Assembly (NCBI GenBank): GCA_015075445.1
Contig: JABTUJ010000002.1
Coordinates: 124,001 to 188,000, forward strand
Reading direction: 5' to 3'
Length of the DNA stretch: 64,000 nt
Source: Verrucomicrobiales bacterium
Lineage (GTDB): Bacteria; Verrucomicrobiota; Verrucomicrobiia; Limisphaerales; J093
A program made the translations under genes and the position numbers. The notes under the pieces are model-generated. The model was not told the origin of the DNA. It saw only the letters and a list, made by a program, of their open reading frames with translations, and ran no database searches. Below are positions 17,377 through 27,741 of this stretch, one piece after another (within the stretch, counting starts at the first letter, position 1; every line of letters begins with the position of its first letter).

Positions 17377-17437
17377 CGCCGGGCCTGGTGCCGCGACGGT
17401 GCCGGGGCTTGACCCTCCGGTCGCAACCTGCCAGACA

Positions 17438-18778
17438 ATGCGCATGCGCATTTCGGTTCCTCTCCTTTCCCTCGCGGTTGTGCTGGGTGCGTCGGCTGCC
17501 GCGGCGCAGCGCACCGTGCACACCTTCAAGAAGCTCGTGTTGACCTCCGAGTTCTGGGCCGAGGGCGCGCACGTGGGCGATTTCAACCGCGACGGCAAAC
17601 TGGACGTGGTGTGTGGGCCGTACTGGTATGCCGGCCCGGATTTCCGGGCGCGCCACGAGTACCGTCCGGCCGCGGCCAGCTTCGTACGTCGTCTGGCCGA
17701 TGGCAGCGACGAGGAACTGCCGGGCTACGAAGGCGCGCTGGGTGTGAAGAATGCCTACTCGGATTGCTTCTTCACCTGGACGGGCGACTTCAATGGCGAC
17801 GGTTGGACGGACATCCTGATCGTCGGCATCCCGGGCGAGCAGGCGTACTGGTTCGCCAATCCCCAGGGCAAGGGCGGGGCCTGGACCCGGCACCTGGCGC
17901 TCGACGTGGTGGACAACGAATCGCCGACCTTCGCCGATCTCACCGGGGACGGGCGCCCCGAGTTGGTCTGCAACTCGAAGGGGTTCTTCGGCTATGCCGC
18001 CCCGGACCCGGCGAAGCCGGAGGCGCCCTGGCAGTTCCGTCCCATCTCGCCGAACAAGAACTACCACCGGTTCAACCACGGGCTGGGTGTGGGAGACGTG
18101 AACGGCGACGGGCGGCCGGACCTGCTTGAATCCAACGGCTGGTGGGAACAGCCGGGCTCGCTGACGGGCGATCCCGAGTGGACTTCCCACGCCTTTACCT
18201 TCTGTCCCCCCGACCCGGGTGTCCCGGTGGGTGGGGCGCAGCTCTTCGCCTACGACGTGAATGGCGACGGCTGGAACGATGTGATCACCTGCCTCGCCGC
18301 CCACGGATACGGCCTCGCCTGGTACGAACAGACCCGGGAGGCAGGCAAGATCTCCTTCGTTCCGCATGTCTTCATGAACAAGCAGCCTGCGGACAACAAG
18401 TACGGCGTCAAGTTCACCCAACCCCATGCGCTGGACCTGGTGGACATGGACGGGGACGGGCTGAAGGACCTCGTGACCGGCAAACGTTTTTGGGCGCACG
18501 GACCGGACGGGGATCCCGAGCCGAACGAGCCCGCCGTGCTGTACTGGTTCAAGCTGGTGCGCGGTCCGGACCGTTCGGTGGACTGGGTGCCGCACCGGAT
18601 CGACGACGACTCGGGTGTCGGCACGCAGGTGCTGGCCACCGACGTCAATGGCGACGGCCGCCCGGACATCGTTGTGGGCAACAAGAAGGGCGCGCACGTT
18701 TTCCTGCAGGAAGTCCGCGAGGTGAGCGAGGAGGAGTGGCAGGCCGCGCAGCCGAAGCCTTTGGCCAAGGCCCGGTGA
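17438..18778 (+). CDS. Secreted FG-GAP/VCBS-repeat protein
   Basis: 446 residues: signal peptide [20 protein letters not shown], then a single beta-propeller of FG-GAP/VCBS repeats. The calcium-loop motifs are [40 protein letters not shown] and VNGDGRPD. There is no enzyme domain. The ATG at 17438 (or 17444, two codons later) is preferred over the long upstream extension, which lies antisense to dctP. The propeller is much shorter than the CRTAC1-type protein of this window and has no ASPIC/UnbV module. It is the first of four genes on this strand. Function unknown; an extracytoplasmic binding role is inferred. Confidence 0.8.
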   Translation: MRMRISVPLLSLAVVLGASAAAAQRTVHTFKKLVLTSEFWAEGAHVGDFNRDGKLDVVCGPYWYAGPDFRARHEYRPAAASFVRRLADGSDEELPGYEGALGVKNAYSDCFFTWTGDFNGDGWTDILIVGIPGEQAYWFANPQGKGGAWTRHLALDVVDNESPTFADLTGDGRPELVCNSKGFFGYAAPDPAKPEAPWQFRPISPNKNYHRFNHGLGVGDVNGDGRPDLLESNGWWEQPGSLTGDPEWTSHAFTFCPPDPGVPVGGAQLFAYDVNGDGWNDVITCLAAHGYGLAWYEQTREAGKISFVPHVFMNKQPADNKYGVKFTQPHALDLVDMDGDGLKDLVTGKRFWAHGPDGDPEPNEPAVLYWFKLVRGPDRSVDWVPHRIDDDSGVGTQVLATDVNGDGRPDIVVGNKKGAHVFLQEVREVSEEEWQAAQPKPLAKAR

Positions 18779-18836
18779 GCTCCTCGGGAACTCGCGCACG
18801 GACATCGCCGGAACCTCAACCCCAACCCATCCCACC

Positions 18837-19751
18837 ATGAAACTTGGATTCGTCTCCGCCATTCTCCCGGACCTCTCCCTCGAACAGGTGCTGCAATTTG
18901 CCAAGGCCGAGCGCTTTGGCTGTGTCGAGCTCATGTGTTGGCCGGTGGGCAGGGCCGAGCGCAAGTTCGCGGGCGTGACCCACATCGATGTGACCGGCTT
19001 TACCAAGGCGCGGGCGGATGAGGTCTGGGCCCGGGTGCGGGAACACGGTGTGGACATCAGCGGGCTGGGGTACTACCCGAATCCGCTCGATCCCGATCCG
19101 GCGGTGGCGAAGACGGCGGTGGACCACCTCAAGCAGGTTATCCTCGCCGCCGAGAAGCTCGGGCTGGAGAACGTCAACACGTTCGTGGGCCGGGACTGGA
19201 CCAAGACGGTGGACGAGAACTGGCCGCGGTTCCTGAAGACCTGGAAGCCGGTCATCCGACTGGCCGAGGATCACGGGGTGAAGATCGGCATCGAGAACTG
19301 TCCCATGTCGTTCACGCGTGACGAATGGCCGGGAGGGAAGAACCTGGCCACCACGCCCGCGATCTGGCGGCGGATGTTCAGTGACATCCCGAGCGACCAC
19401 TTCGGGCTGAACTACGATCCCTCACACTTCATCCTCCAGTTCATGGAACCGGCCGCGCCCTTGAACGAGTTCAAGAGCAAGCTGTTTCACTTGCATGCCA
19501 AGGACGTGCGGATCCGTTGGGAGCGCATGAACGATGTCGGCATCTTCGCCTACCCGCTTGAATGGCATCAGCCCCGCATCCCCGGGTACGGAGACATCGA
19601 CTGGGCGCGGTTCATGGCCGCCGTGCAGGAGGTCGGCTATGACGGCCCGGTGTGTATCGAGGTCGAGGATGGCACCTTCGGCAGCACGCTCGCCGGCCGG
19701 CAACAGGCGCTGCGGACCGCGCGCAACGTGCTCCAACCGTTTTTCTGCTGA
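18837..19751 (+). CDS. Sugar phosphate isomerase/epimerase (xylose-isomerase-like TIM barrel)
   Basis: 304 residues of AP2Ec/xylose-isomerase-like TIM barrel. Metal-ligand and catalytic landmarks appear in order: IGIENCPM (Glu), LNYDPSHF (Asp, His), LFHLHAKDV (His) and VCIEVEDG (Glu). There is no signal peptide, so it is cytoplasmic. Family members epimerise or isomerise sugars, inosose or keto-sugars. A role in catabolism of a sugar related to the nearby secreted proteins is inference. The stop is 2 nt from the next start, so it is co-transcribed with the PAS gene. Confidence 0.85.
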   Translation: MKLGFVSAILPDLSLEQVLQFAKAERFGCVELMCWPVGRAERKFAGVTHIDVTGFTKARADEVWARVREHGVDISGLGYYPNPLDPDPAVAKTAVDHLKQVILAAEKLGLENVNTFVGRDWTKTVDENWPRFLKTWKPVIRLAEDHGVKIGIENCPMSFTRDEWPGGKNLATTPAIWRRMFSDIPSDHFGLNYDPSHFILQFMEPAAPLNEFKSKLFHLHAKDVRIRWERMNDVGIFAYPLEWHQPRIPGYGDIDWARFMAAVQEVGYDGPVCIEVEDGTFGSTLAGRQQALRTARNVLQPFFC

Positions 19752-19753
19752 TC

Positions 19754-20233
19754 ATGCAACTCAAGTTTGACTGGCTCATCGTCCTCGAGAACCTCCGCCG
19801 CGGCCTGATGGTCACGGACGTGCAGTTGGAGGCGCCCAGCGGACCGCGCATCGTCTATGCGAATCGGGCGTGGTTCAAGATGACCGGCTATGACCGCAGC
19901 GAGGTGACCGGCAAGACACCGCGGATCCTGCAGGGGCCGCACACCGACCGGAAGCTGCTGCGCCGGCTCAAGGAGGAGCTGCTCAACCGCCGCGTGTTCC
20001 ACGGCCAGACGTGGAACTACCGCAAAAACGGGGAGCCCTTCCTCATGAACTGGTTCTGCTATCCCATCTACGGGGAACGGGGCAAGCCAACCTACTACGT
20101 GGCGGAACAGGAAGACGTTACGGAGGTCGAGACCCTGCGCATGCGGGAAGCGCTGTTGCGGGATCCGGGCGACCCGACGGCGACCGCCTTCTTCGCCGTG
20201 CTTGCCGAGTACAAGGCCTCGCGGAAGAAGTAG
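19754..20233 (+). CDS. Single PAS-domain protein, LOV-like but lacking the flavin-adduct cysteine
   Basis: 159 residues, essentially one PAS domain with a C-terminal helix. The order matches LOV/PAS_9 domains: GLMVTDVQ, IVYANRAWFKMTGYDRSEVTGKTPRILQGPHTD, then NRRVFHGQTWNYRKNGEPFLMNWFCYPIY and an EDVTEVE end. A photoactive LOV domain has GxNCRFLQ; here the segment is GKTPRILQ with no cysteine. It is therefore a ligand or redox sensor, or a light-inactive LOV relative. No output domain is attached. It follows the epimerase by 2 nt and precedes the aminotransferase by 52 nt. Confidence 0.8.
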   Translation: MQLKFDWLIVLENLRRGLMVTDVQLEAPSGPRIVYANRAWFKMTGYDRSEVTGKTPRILQGPHTDRKLLRRLKEELLNRRVFHGQTWNYRKNGEPFLMNWFCYPIYGERGKPTYYVAEQEDVTEVETLRMREALLRDPGDPTATAFFAVLAEYKASRKK

Positions 20234-20285
20234 AAACTCCAGCTTGCCTTCGCCGGGGCAGGTGGGAAAGCTACGCAGCTCGATT

Positions 20286-21374
20286 ATGGGACACGTCAAG
20301 CTGCACATACCCGGCCCGGTCGAAGTCAGCGAGAAGACCTTTCGCGCCTTCTGCCAGCCGATGATTGGCCATCGCGGGCAGGGGTTCAAGGACCTGTACG
20401 CGGCGATTCAACCCCAGCTCCAGGCGCTGCTCTACACGCAGCAACGGGTGTATCTGTCGACTTCCTCCGCCTGGGGGGTGATGGAGGGGGCGGTGCGGAA
20501 CCTGGTCGCGAAGCGCGTCCTGAACTGCATGTGCGGAGCTTTCTCCGACAAGTGGTTCGACGTGTCGCAGCGCTGCGGCAAGGCGGCCGAGGCCCTGCAG
20601 GTGCCCTGGGGTGCCCCCATCCGCGCCGAGCAGATCGACGCGCAGTTGGCCACCGGCCACTTCGACGCCCTGACGGTAATCCACAACGAGACCTCCACGG
20701 GCGTCATGAGCCCGCTGGCCGAGATTGCCGCCCTGAAAGCGAAGTACCCGGACGTCATGTTCATCGTGGATTGCGTCAGCTCGCTGACCGCTGTGAAGGT
20801 CGAGTTTGATGCCCTGGGCATCGACGTCGTGCTGGCCGGCACGCAGAAGGCGTTCGCGATGCCGCCGGGCCTGACCGTGTTCGCCTGTTCCCCCGCCGCG
20901 CGGGCCAAGGCCGCCACGGCTCCGGACCGGGGTTACTATTTCGATCTGCTGGAGTTCCAGAAGAACGCCGAGCAGCACATGACCCCGAGCACGCCCAGCA
21001 TCGGCCATGTGTACGCGTTGGCCTCGAAACTCGAAGACATCTTTGCCGAGGGCCTCGAGGCCCGGTTTGCCCGGCATCAACAGTTGGCCGAGGCCACGCG
21101 CGCCTGGGCTGCCGGCCACGGGTTCACGCTGTTCCCGGACGCCGGTTACGAGTCGCGGACCCTCACCTGCGTGAACAACGGCGCGAAACCGGGCGGCCGC
21201 GTCACCGACGTTCCCAAGTTCCAGAAGTTGGTGAAGGACCGTGGTTTCCTGATCGACGGCGGCTACGGCAAGATCAAGGGCACCACGTTCCGCATCTCGA
21301 ACATGGGCGACGAGACCGCCACCACGATGCAGACCTTGTACGCCGCGATGGACGACGCGCTGCGCGCGCTCTGA
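20286..21374 (+). CDS. Class V aminotransferase (alanine/serine-glyoxylate aminotransferase-like)
   Basis: 362 residues of PLP fold type I. MGHVKLHIPGPVEV is the expected N terminus. Asp162 (VDCVSS) contacts the pyridine nitrogen, Lys188 in AGTQKAFAMPPG is the Schiff-base lysine, and FRISNMGDE near the end matches the family. It would move an amino group between Ala or Ser and glyoxylate or a related keto acid in the cytoplasm. The exact substrate is not decided. The ATG at 20286 was chosen because the conserved N terminus begins there; the frame is open upstream to 20202. Confidence 0.88.
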   Translation: MGHVKLHIPGPVEVSEKTFRAFCQPMIGHRGQGFKDLYAAIQPQLQALLYTQQRVYLSTSSAWGVMEGAVRNLVAKRVLNCMCGAFSDKWFDVSQRCGKAAEALQVPWGAPIRAEQIDAQLATGHFDALTVIHNETSTGVMSPLAEIAALKAKYPDVMFIVDCVSSLTAVKVEFDALGIDVVLAGTQKAFAMPPGLTVFACSPAARAKAATAPDRGYYFDLLEFQKNAEQHMTPSTPSIGHVYALASKLEDIFAEGLEARFARHQQLAEATRAWAAGHGFTLFPDAGYESRTLTCVNNGAKPGGRVTDVPKFQKLVKDRGFLIDGGYGKIKGTTFRISNMGDETATTMQTLYAAMDDALRAL

Positions 21375-21410
21375 GCTCACGCGTTCCGAACTCCCTCGCG
21401 CTCCAACCCC

Positions 21411-22504
21411 ATGCCAGCCGTTCTCCTGTTGCGGCGCGACGCGATAGACGGCTTGCGTTGGGGGGCCGGGCTGTTGGGCTGGCTGGCCACGATGGGGGCG
21501 TCCGCAGTCATCTTCCACGGCACCGACGATCCGACCCATAACACGACGCCGCCCGAGGGCGAATGGGCGGACAGCGGGTGGCAATGGCAGGGCGATTGGC
21601 GAGGGTTCGTCGGCACGCCCATTGCCCCCCACTGGTTTCTGACGGCCAAACACATTGGTGGGAAGGTCGGGGACGTGTTCCGGTTCGCCGGCGAAGCCTG
21701 GCCCGTGACCGCGTTCTTTGACGACACGGCCAGCGATCTGCGGCTGGCCCAGGTGTGCGGCGAGGCTGCCCGCGTTCGCCCCGCTGTACGAGGGCGGATG
21801 AGGTCGGCAGACAGCGATCTTCTTTGGTCGAGGTCTGTCCCGTAGCAGCATAGTGACGGTGACCAACGCGACCGAGGAGGTCGAGATGCGCGGTTGGCGC
21901 TGGAAGAGCTCCACGTCCGCGTTGCGATGGGGACTGAACCAGATCGTGGACACGGTGCCCTACGACACCGAGCCTGGCACACTGCTGGCGACCTTCGATC
22001 CGGCAGGAGAGTGTGGATGAAGCTACGTGGGCGGGGGTGACTCAGGCGGGCATGTTCCTGCAGCGCGAGGGCCGCTAGGAACTAGCAGGGAGTGGCTTAC
22101 GGCGTCGACGGTCCGCTTCCGCTACGGCCAGAAGGAACAGGCTCAATGCCGCGCTCTTTGACGCAGGGCTTCTATGAACGCGGCGGATTCGGTTGGATGT
22201 TGGTCGCGCCGGCGGTCCGCCCCGACCGGCCTCGCTGTACGCCTCACGCATCTCTGCGCGGCGACAGTGGATCCTCTCGACCATGGAGCAGCATCCTGCG
22301 CCGGAAGTATTTCCAAAGGTCTGGCGGGCTACTTCGGCGGAGGGAACCTACCAGGAAGAAACGGCGATCGTCGACGTCGGGCGGCAGGAAATCCGCGTGT
22401 CGCTGCCGGCGGGTCCGGCCTTCTTCAAGCTCTCCGCCTGTCGTTACCTCCGGATCACAGGAGTCGTTGCCGAAGAGGCGGAGCTCGTGCTGCGTTACGA
22501 GTGA
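21411..22504 (+). pseudogene. Frameshifted trypsin-like (S1) serine protease with a C-terminal beta domain
   Basis: The pieces lie in several frames. Frame 1 (21411-21845) has FVGTPIAPHWFLTAKHIGG, with the catalytic His. A second frame near 21800-21840 reads GRQTAIFFGRGL. A third (about 21850-22020) reads TVTNATEEVEMRGWRWKSSTS. The serine motif GGGDSGG appears near 22030, again shifted. Then come VAYGVDGPLPL (near 22090) and the end helix SLYASRISARRQWI in the frame at 22193-22504, which closes with a small beta domain (PAGPAFFKLSACRYLRITG). At least four indels separate the parts. The ancestral product was probably a secreted protease. As sequenced it cannot make a full protein. Confidence 0.7.
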
Positions 22505-22531
22505 AGGGCGCACGGGGCCGCTAAATCCTTG

Positions 22532-22559
22532 TTGTCAGCCGGGAACCGTCTGCTACGTT
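22532..22559 (+). promoter_or_regulatory. Putative promoter and A-rich leader of the porin gene
   Basis: TTGTCA (22532-22537), a 16-nt spacer and TACGTT (22554-22559) lie ahead of an A-rich leader (22625-22680) with a repeated AAACGAACGCAAA-like pattern. GGAG is found about 8 nt before the ATG at 22695. By-eye call only. Confidence 0.4.
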
Positions 22560-22694
22560 CCGCCGCGAACCGGCGGGCGCGACCGCTGAGGAAGGCCTCG
22601 GCCGTATCGCCCCGCGGGTTCACGCAAACCGGAAAACGAACGCAAAAGCAAACGAACGCAAACGACAGGAACGCAGAACGCTGGAGAACAACGC

Positions 22695-23894
22695 ATGATA
22701 AAATCCATGGACCCGAGTCCTGCTCTCGGCAGGCGTCATCGGTGCCGGGTCGGTGCTGATGGCGGGAAGCCGAACAACACCCGGTGGTGAGTGCCCTGCA
22801 GTCCACCACCATCAGCGGGTACGTAGACACCTCGTTCATCTGGCTGTTCGGGACGGGTACCGAACTGCCAGGCCGCTCGTTCGATGGGAGCGAGAAGCAG
22901 AATGGGTTCAACCTGAACGTCGCCTCGATCGCCCTCGAGAAGCCGTTGGACGATGGGAATTGGGCGGCCGGTTACCGTGCCCAGCTCCTCTTCGGCCCGG
23001 ACGCCCGGACGCTCAGCCTGCAGTCGCCCTGGGGTGGGGACTCAAGCGGTGAAGTGGCCATCAAGAACGCCTATGTGTCGCTGCGCGCGCCCATCGGCAA
23101 CGGCCTCGAGTTCAAGGCGGGCGTGTTTGACACGGTCGTCGGCTACGAGGTCTTCGAGTCGGGGAACAACCCGAACTACAGCCGGTCGTACGGCTACTAC
23201 ATCGAACCGATCACGCATACCGGCGTGCTGGCCAGCTACGAGCTCACCCCGTGGTTGAGCGTCAACGGTGGCGTCGCCAACGGCGTCAGCGACCGCAGCC
23301 TGCTCAACCGCGCCAACGACCGCGCCGGCTATTGGCGCAACCAGGGCGAAGGCGGCACGAGCTGGGAGATGGGCCAGGGCGGGTAGCCTACCTCGGATCC
23401 GTCGCCTGACGGCGCCGTCCAGCATGGGTTTCCTCGAAGGGGCCACCCTGTACGGCGGCATCGTGGACACAGGCATCGGCAACGACGGCATCGGGACCAA
23501 GGACGTCATCAACCTGTATGCCGGGTTGACCGTCCCGACGCCCATCACGCAGGTCTCGCTCGGGGTCGCGTATGACTACCAGGCCAACGGCATGTTTGAT
23601 GACTCGTATGCCAATGCGCTCGGCGGTTACCTGACTTGGCAGATGACCCAGAAACTGCGGTTCAACGCCCGCGGCGAGTACGCCACCGGCAGCGCCGGCG
23701 CGTTCGGCACCGCCACGGGCGAGGGCGCCGAACTGTTCGGCCTGACCGGCACCCTGGACTACTCGCTCTGGGCCCATGCCATCACCCGGCTCGAGTTCCG
23801 CTGGGACAACGACCTGTCGGGCAAGGGCGTCTTCCTGGATGGCACGAAGGACAACGCCATTTCGCTGGCTCTGAACGTCATCTACAAGTTCTAG
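22695..23894 (+). pseudogene. Outer-membrane beta-barrel porin (BBP2/OmpL-like), frameshifted as sequenced
   Basis: The first large piece (to 23386) starts after a shifted signal peptide (VLLSAGVIGAGSVLMA). It contains STTISGYVDTSF, NVASIALEKPLDDGNWAAGY and the FKAGVFDTVVGYEVFESGNNPNYSRS block typical of putative beta-barrel porin-2 family proteins. The second piece (about 23420-23894) continues with GATLYGGIVDTG and amphipathic strands to the terminal aromatic NVIYKF, the outer-membrane insertion signal. Two indels near 23385-23425 and at least one near 22700-22780 break the frame. All conserved parts are present and a good terminator follows, so sequencing error is as likely as decay. Confidence 0.7.
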
Positions 23895-23919
23895 CCGCGT
23901 TATCGAGCCTGGCTCGCCA

Positions 23920-23949
23920 CCCCTTCCGGACAACCGGAGGGGGTTTTTT
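23920..23949 (+). terminator. Rho-independent terminator of the porin gene
   Basis: Stem CCCCTTCCGG (23920-23929) / CCGGAGGGGG (23934-23943) with loop ACAA and one mismatch, followed by six T residues (23944-23949), 26 nt after the porin stop. It is the best-formed intrinsic terminator in the window. Confidence 0.85.
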
Positions 23950-24021
23950 GTTGGCGCTGTCCGCCGCGATCGAGGAACGCCGCCGTCCTCCGCCGCGTCG
24001 GACCGCGCCCTCGCGGATCGA

Positions 24022-24800
24022 TCAGGCTTGCCCGCCGCAGTGAGTGCACACACCGCGACGAGTCAGGCCACGAATTCCAGGAGCACCGCCCGGCCTCGCC
24101 CACCTCGGTTTCCCGGGCGGCGGCGACCGCGGCACGCAGGTTGCGGCCCTCGAGGAAGAGGAGACGGTAGAGCCGCTGGAGTTCGAGTCGTTGCTGCGTC
24201 CCCAGGCCGGCCCGCCGCAAGCCCACGGTGTTGAGCCCGCAGATGTGGTTGTCGCCCCGCGCGCCATCGTGTGGGGCGGGAGGTCTTTGCTGATGGCCGA
24301 GCCGCCCTGCATCATCGCCAGCGTGCCCACCCGCACGAACTGGTGGATGAGGCAGTTGCCCGAGATAAAAGCCCGGTCCTGAACCACCGCGTGACCCGCC
24401 ACCAAGGCGCCGTTGGCAATGACCACCCGGTCGCCCACGACGGCGTTGTGACCGACGTGGCAGTGGGCCATGAGGAAGTTGTCCGACCCGATCACGGTGT
24501 CTTCGGTCAGGCTGTTCGAGCAATGCACGGTCGCCTGTTCGCGGAAGACGTTCCGGTGCCCGATGCGCAGGCGGGTGGGCGCACCGTTATACTTCAGGTC
24601 TTGCAGGCGTCACCAGCGACAGCGCCGGTGTGAAACGATTATGGGCACCGATGGTGGTGTGACCGGTGAGGTGCACGTGGGGGCCCACGACGCAGTGCGG
24701 GCCGATGCTGACGTGTTCGTCGATGATGGCATAGGGCCCCACGGAGGTCGTGGCGTCCAGTTGCGCCTGCGGATGGATGATCGCAGTGGGGTGAGATCAT
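24022..24800 (-). pseudogene. lpxA: UDP-N-acetylglucosamine O-acyltransferase LpxA, frameshifted as sequenced
   Basis: LpxA adds the first acyl chain in lipid A synthesis. The left-handed beta-helix hexapeptides are clear: AIIHPQAQLDATTSVGPYA and HVSIGPHCVVGPHVHLTG, then FREQATVHCSNSL, DNFLMAHCHVGHNAVVGD and FISGNCLIHQFVRVGTLAMM, with the LpxA-specific SAISKDLPPHTMARG. The downstream NHICGLNTVGLRR lies in another frame, and the end RRGVCTHCGGQA is back in the first. Removing one C from the CCCC run at 24788-24791 joins the ATG (24798-24800) to the conserved start. Further shifts lie near 24605, 24250 and 24100. LpxA is normally essential, so these are probably sequence errors. Confidence 0.72.
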
Positions 24801-24833
24801 CGGAGGTCGCGTGGGGGGCGTTCGCCGGCAGGG

Positions 24834-25535
24834 TCACAGTGAATAGCCATTTCCCGGAAACGTATCGCGTTCGCGCTCGATGCTCAGTGGCCGAGGATGA
24901 CGCGGTCCAGCACTTCGATGCGCAGGAGCTGGCCGGCGCGGATCAGGTCGCGGGTCACCTTGATGTCTGCCTCGCTGGGGGTGGGATCGCCGCTCGGGTG
25001 GTTATGGGCCAGGAGGACGGCGGCGGCGTTGGCGGTGATGGCGGCCTTGAACACCTCCCGCGGGTGGACCAGGACGCTGTCGAGCGTGCCGTCCGCGATG
25101 GCCTGGCGGCCGATCAACCGCCGGCGGGTGTTAAGGAAGAGGGCCTGGAGCCGTTCCACGTGTTGGAGCCGCGTTTCGTCCCGCAGGAAATCCGCCACGC
25201 GTTCGGGGGTGTCCAGGAGGGGCGCATCGCCGTGCAGCTCACGGGCCAGGCGTTGGGCGAGTTCGAAGGCGGCCGCCAGGGTGACAGCCTTGTCGCAGCC
25301 TGACCGACCGCGCAAGGCGCTGAGATTCGTCAGGTCAGCGGCTGCCAGGCGATGGGCGGCGCGAACTGCTTGACCAGCCGCTGCGCCGCATCGAGCGCGG
25401 AGATTCCAGCCGTGCCGGTGCGCAGGAGGATCGCCAGCAGTTCATCGGTCCCGAGGGCCGCCGCGCCCGCTCCAGGCAGCCGTTCGCGCAGGGCGTTCGC
25501 TGGGCAAGGTCCTTGATCCGAACGTGGTCGGGCAC
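24834..25535 (-). pseudogene. radC: RadC-family JAMM protein, frameshifted as sequenced
   Basis: The 5' part begins [12 protein letters not shown] at 25535. The helix-hairpin-helix-type region ([18 protein letters not shown]) continues in a second frame. The JAMM metalloprotease-like domain (24884-25315) contains HVERLQALFLNTRRRLIG and the metal motif AHNHPSGDPTPSEAD. The C-terminal residues after VILGH lie in a further shifted frame ending near 24834. At least three indels are needed to restore the 220-230 aa expected for RadC/UPF0758. RadC is a putative metal-dependent peptidase or DNA-repair-associated protein of unclear role. It lies directly upstream of lpxA. From 25536 to 25864 (329 nt) I see no gene or structure. 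Confidence 0.7.
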
Positions 25536-25864
25536 GGCGGAACTCGAAGGGAGTTTCGGGTTTTCAAATCAAAGTCCGGCGGATTCAGGAAGCGCTGGCC
25601 CGAGCGGTATCTGGGTTCCGCCGCCCCTGCGCTGCGCCAGAACTGCGATCCCGCAGGCAGCGCCCGCGCGCGCGTGGAAGAGCGCGGAGCGTTTGGGTGC
25701 GCCGTTCCAGCGGCGCTTTTCGTCCCGCCGCGTCAGTGCGGTGGTTCCCCTGCCCACGCAAAGCGGCGGTCAACCGCGCGCACTCCAGACGCGGCTCGAC
25801 TGACGACGTGCCCGGCGTGAGGTCAGGAACTTGTCACCGACGGCCCGTGGTCAATGTTCGGCGC

Positions 25865-27325
25865 ATGCCCACATGTTTGCGATGGCTCGCCGGACTCCTG
25901 TGCGCGGCGCTGCCGGTTCTGGCTCAAACCCCGGCCGCTCGGCTGCCGAACTTCGTCGTCATCTTTGCCGACGACCTCGGGTATGCCGACGTGGGATGCT
26001 TCGGGGCCAAGGAAATCCAGACGCCGCACCTGGATCGGATGGCGGCCGAGGGGATGCGATTCACCAGCTTCTACGCCGCCCAGGCGGTGTGTTCAGCGTC
26101 CCGCGCCGCTCTGCTCACCGGGTGTTACCCGAACCGCATCGGGCTCCTCGGGGCGCTCGGCCCCAAGTCGAAGACCGGGATCCACGACCAGGAGCTGACG
26201 ATCGCCGAAGTGCTCAAGCCGCGCGGCTATGCGACTGCGATCTTCGGCAAATGGCATCTCGGGGATGCGCCCTGCTTCCTGCCCACCCGGCACGGCTTCG
26301 ACGAGTATTTCGGACTGCCTTACTCGAACGACATGTGGCCGTTCCATCCCGAGCACGTGAACCTGCCGCCCGCCGTGGCGAAGCGAAAGGCCGGCTATCC
26401 GGATCTCCCGCTGATCGAAGGGGACCGCGTCGCGATCTCGCCAGTGACAGCCGAGCATCAGGCGCAGCTCACGACGTGGTACACCGAACGGGCGGTGAAG
26501 TTCATCGAGCGCCATCGGGACCAGCCGTTCTTCCTGTACGTACCGCACGCGATGCCGCACGTGCCGCTGTTCGTGAGCGACAAGTTCAAGGGCAAATCCG
26601 CCGCCGGACTGTACGGGGATGTGATCATGGAGATTGACTGGTCGGTGGGGCAGATCCTCGACGCCTTACAGCGGCACGGCCTCGACGAGCGCACGCTCGT
26701 GGTGTTCACGTCCGACAACGGCCCCTGGCTGCTGTACGGGAACCACGGGGGCTCGGCGAAGCCGTGGCGTGAAGGCAAAGGCACCATGTTCGAGGGCGGC
26801 GTGCGGGTGCCCTGCATCATGCGCTGGCCCGGGCGTATCCCGGCCGGTCGGGAGTCTCGTGAGCTTGCCGCCACCATCGATCTGCTGCCGACGTTCGCCC
26901 GGTTGGCGGGAGCCGACTTGCCGACCGACCGGATTCTGGACGGGAAGGACATCGGCGCACTCATGGGCGGTGGACCCGAGGCGCGGACGCCGCACGACGC
27001 GTACTACTTCTACTACGGCCGCGAACTGCAGGCGGCGCGGAGCGGGAAGTGGAAGCTGCACTTCCCCCACAGCTATCCGCGGCCGGAACCGCCGGGTGGA
27101 GATGGCCTCCCCGGCAAATACGCGCAACGTCGCATCGGCCTCGAGCTATTTGACCTGGAATCGGACCCGGGCGAGACCACCGACGTGGCCGCGCGGCATC
27201 CGGAGGTCGTTCGACGGCTTGAGGCGATTGGGGAACGGGCGCGTGCCGATCTGGGGGATTCGGCCACCCAACGCGAAGGGGCCGGGGTGCGGCCGGTCGG
27301 AGTCAATCCCGCCCCGGACGGATGA
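25865..27325 (+). CDS. Secreted type-I sulfatase
   Basis: 486 residues: signal peptide (about 1-20), then the sulfatase alpha/beta core. [20 protein letters not shown] supplies the metal-binding Asp pair. C76 in [11 protein letters not shown] is the formylglycine site, a C-x-A-S-R variant of the C-x-P-x-R motif. GKWHLG and FTSDNGP with [23 protein letters not shown] are the other conserved blocks. It cleaves sulfate esters, probably from sulfated polysaccharide, in the periplasm. Maturation needs a formylglycine-generating enzyme, and the only FGE-like protein in this window lacks the catalytic cysteines, so the enzyme must be elsewhere. The ATG at 25865 is chosen because the signal peptide begins there. 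Confidence 0.9.
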   Translation: MPTCLRWLAGLLCAALPVLAQTPAARLPNFVVIFADDLGYADVGCFGAKEIQTPHLDRMAAEGMRFTSFYAAQAVCSASRAALLTGCYPNRIGLLGALGPKSKTGIHDQELTIAEVLKPRGYATAIFGKWHLGDAPCFLPTRHGFDEYFGLPYSNDMWPFHPEHVNLPPAVAKRKAGYPDLPLIEGDRVAISPVTAEHQAQLTTWYTERAVKFIERHRDQPFFLYVPHAMPHVPLFVSDKFKGKSAAGLYGDVIMEIDWSVGQILDALQRHGLDERTLVVFTSDNGPWLLYGNHGGSAKPWREGKGTMFEGGVRVPCIMRWPGRIPAGRESRELAATIDLLPTFARLAGADLPTDRILDGKDIGALMGGGPEARTPHDAYYFYYGRELQAARSGKWKLHFPHSYPRPEPPGGDGLPGKYAQRRIGLELFDLESDPGETTDVAARHPEVVRRLEAIGERARADLGDSATQREGAGVRPVGVNPAPDG

Positions 27326-27737
27326 CAGCAAAACCGGCGGCAATGGCGGCCTTCGCCTGGCCCTCGTCATGCGTCATGAGCCGGGTGAGTTGCAGCTCCT
27401 CCATGGCTGCAAGATGGAGACGGTCGAGGGAACGGCAGTGCTGTTGGCCGGAATTCCGATGCTGGCGGAGGGCGGTCAGGAACAGGGACGCCGGCAACCG
27501 GCGCGGTTCGAACGGCGGCTGGTTCTTGAGGCTGGCAAGTCGGGTTTCCGTTTGCCGCCACTGGTTGCGGGTGAGGCGTCCCCCGACCCATTCCGCCTTG
27601 AGCTGTACGAGGGTCTCCAGCTCCGCGAGGATGGAAACAACGACGGTGTCTTCCCCGGCGATTGCGGCCCAAACCGCCTCGCTCAAGGGCTCAGGGCGCA
27701 GCACCTTGAGCAGGCAACTGGTATCGACGTAAACCAT
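27303..27737 (-). CDS. VapC-type PIN-domain toxin
   Basis: 144 residues with PIN-domain acidic residues in order: Asp5 ([12 protein letters not shown]), Glu in [14 protein letters not shown], Asp in [13 protein letters not shown] and Asp in [18 protein letters not shown]. This nuclease family cleaves RNA (often tRNA) when freed from its antitoxin. The ATG at 27735-27737 follows the antitoxin stop by 4 nt, the usual type II arrangement. The 3' end overlaps the convergent sulfatase 3' end by 23 nt. Of the three PIN loci in this window it is the only complete one. Confidence 0.85.
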   Translation of the reverse strand: MVYVDTSCLLKVLRPEPLSEAVWAAIAGEDTVVVSILAELETLVQLKAEWVGGRLTRNQWRQTETRLASLKNQPPFEPRRLPASLFLTALRQHRNSGQQHCRSLDRLHLAAMEELQLTRLMTHDEGQAKAAIAAGFAVIRPGRD

Positions 27738-27741
27738 CCGC

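Noticed and set aside
19754..20233. Blue-light LOV photoreceptor
   Set aside because: The cysteine that forms the flavin adduct is missing, so the classical photocycle is not possible.
22193..22504. Independent small gene of 103 aa
   Set aside because: Its start region encodes the last helix of the trypsin-like protease, and its end is the attached beta domain, so it is the 3' part of the frameshifted protease gene.
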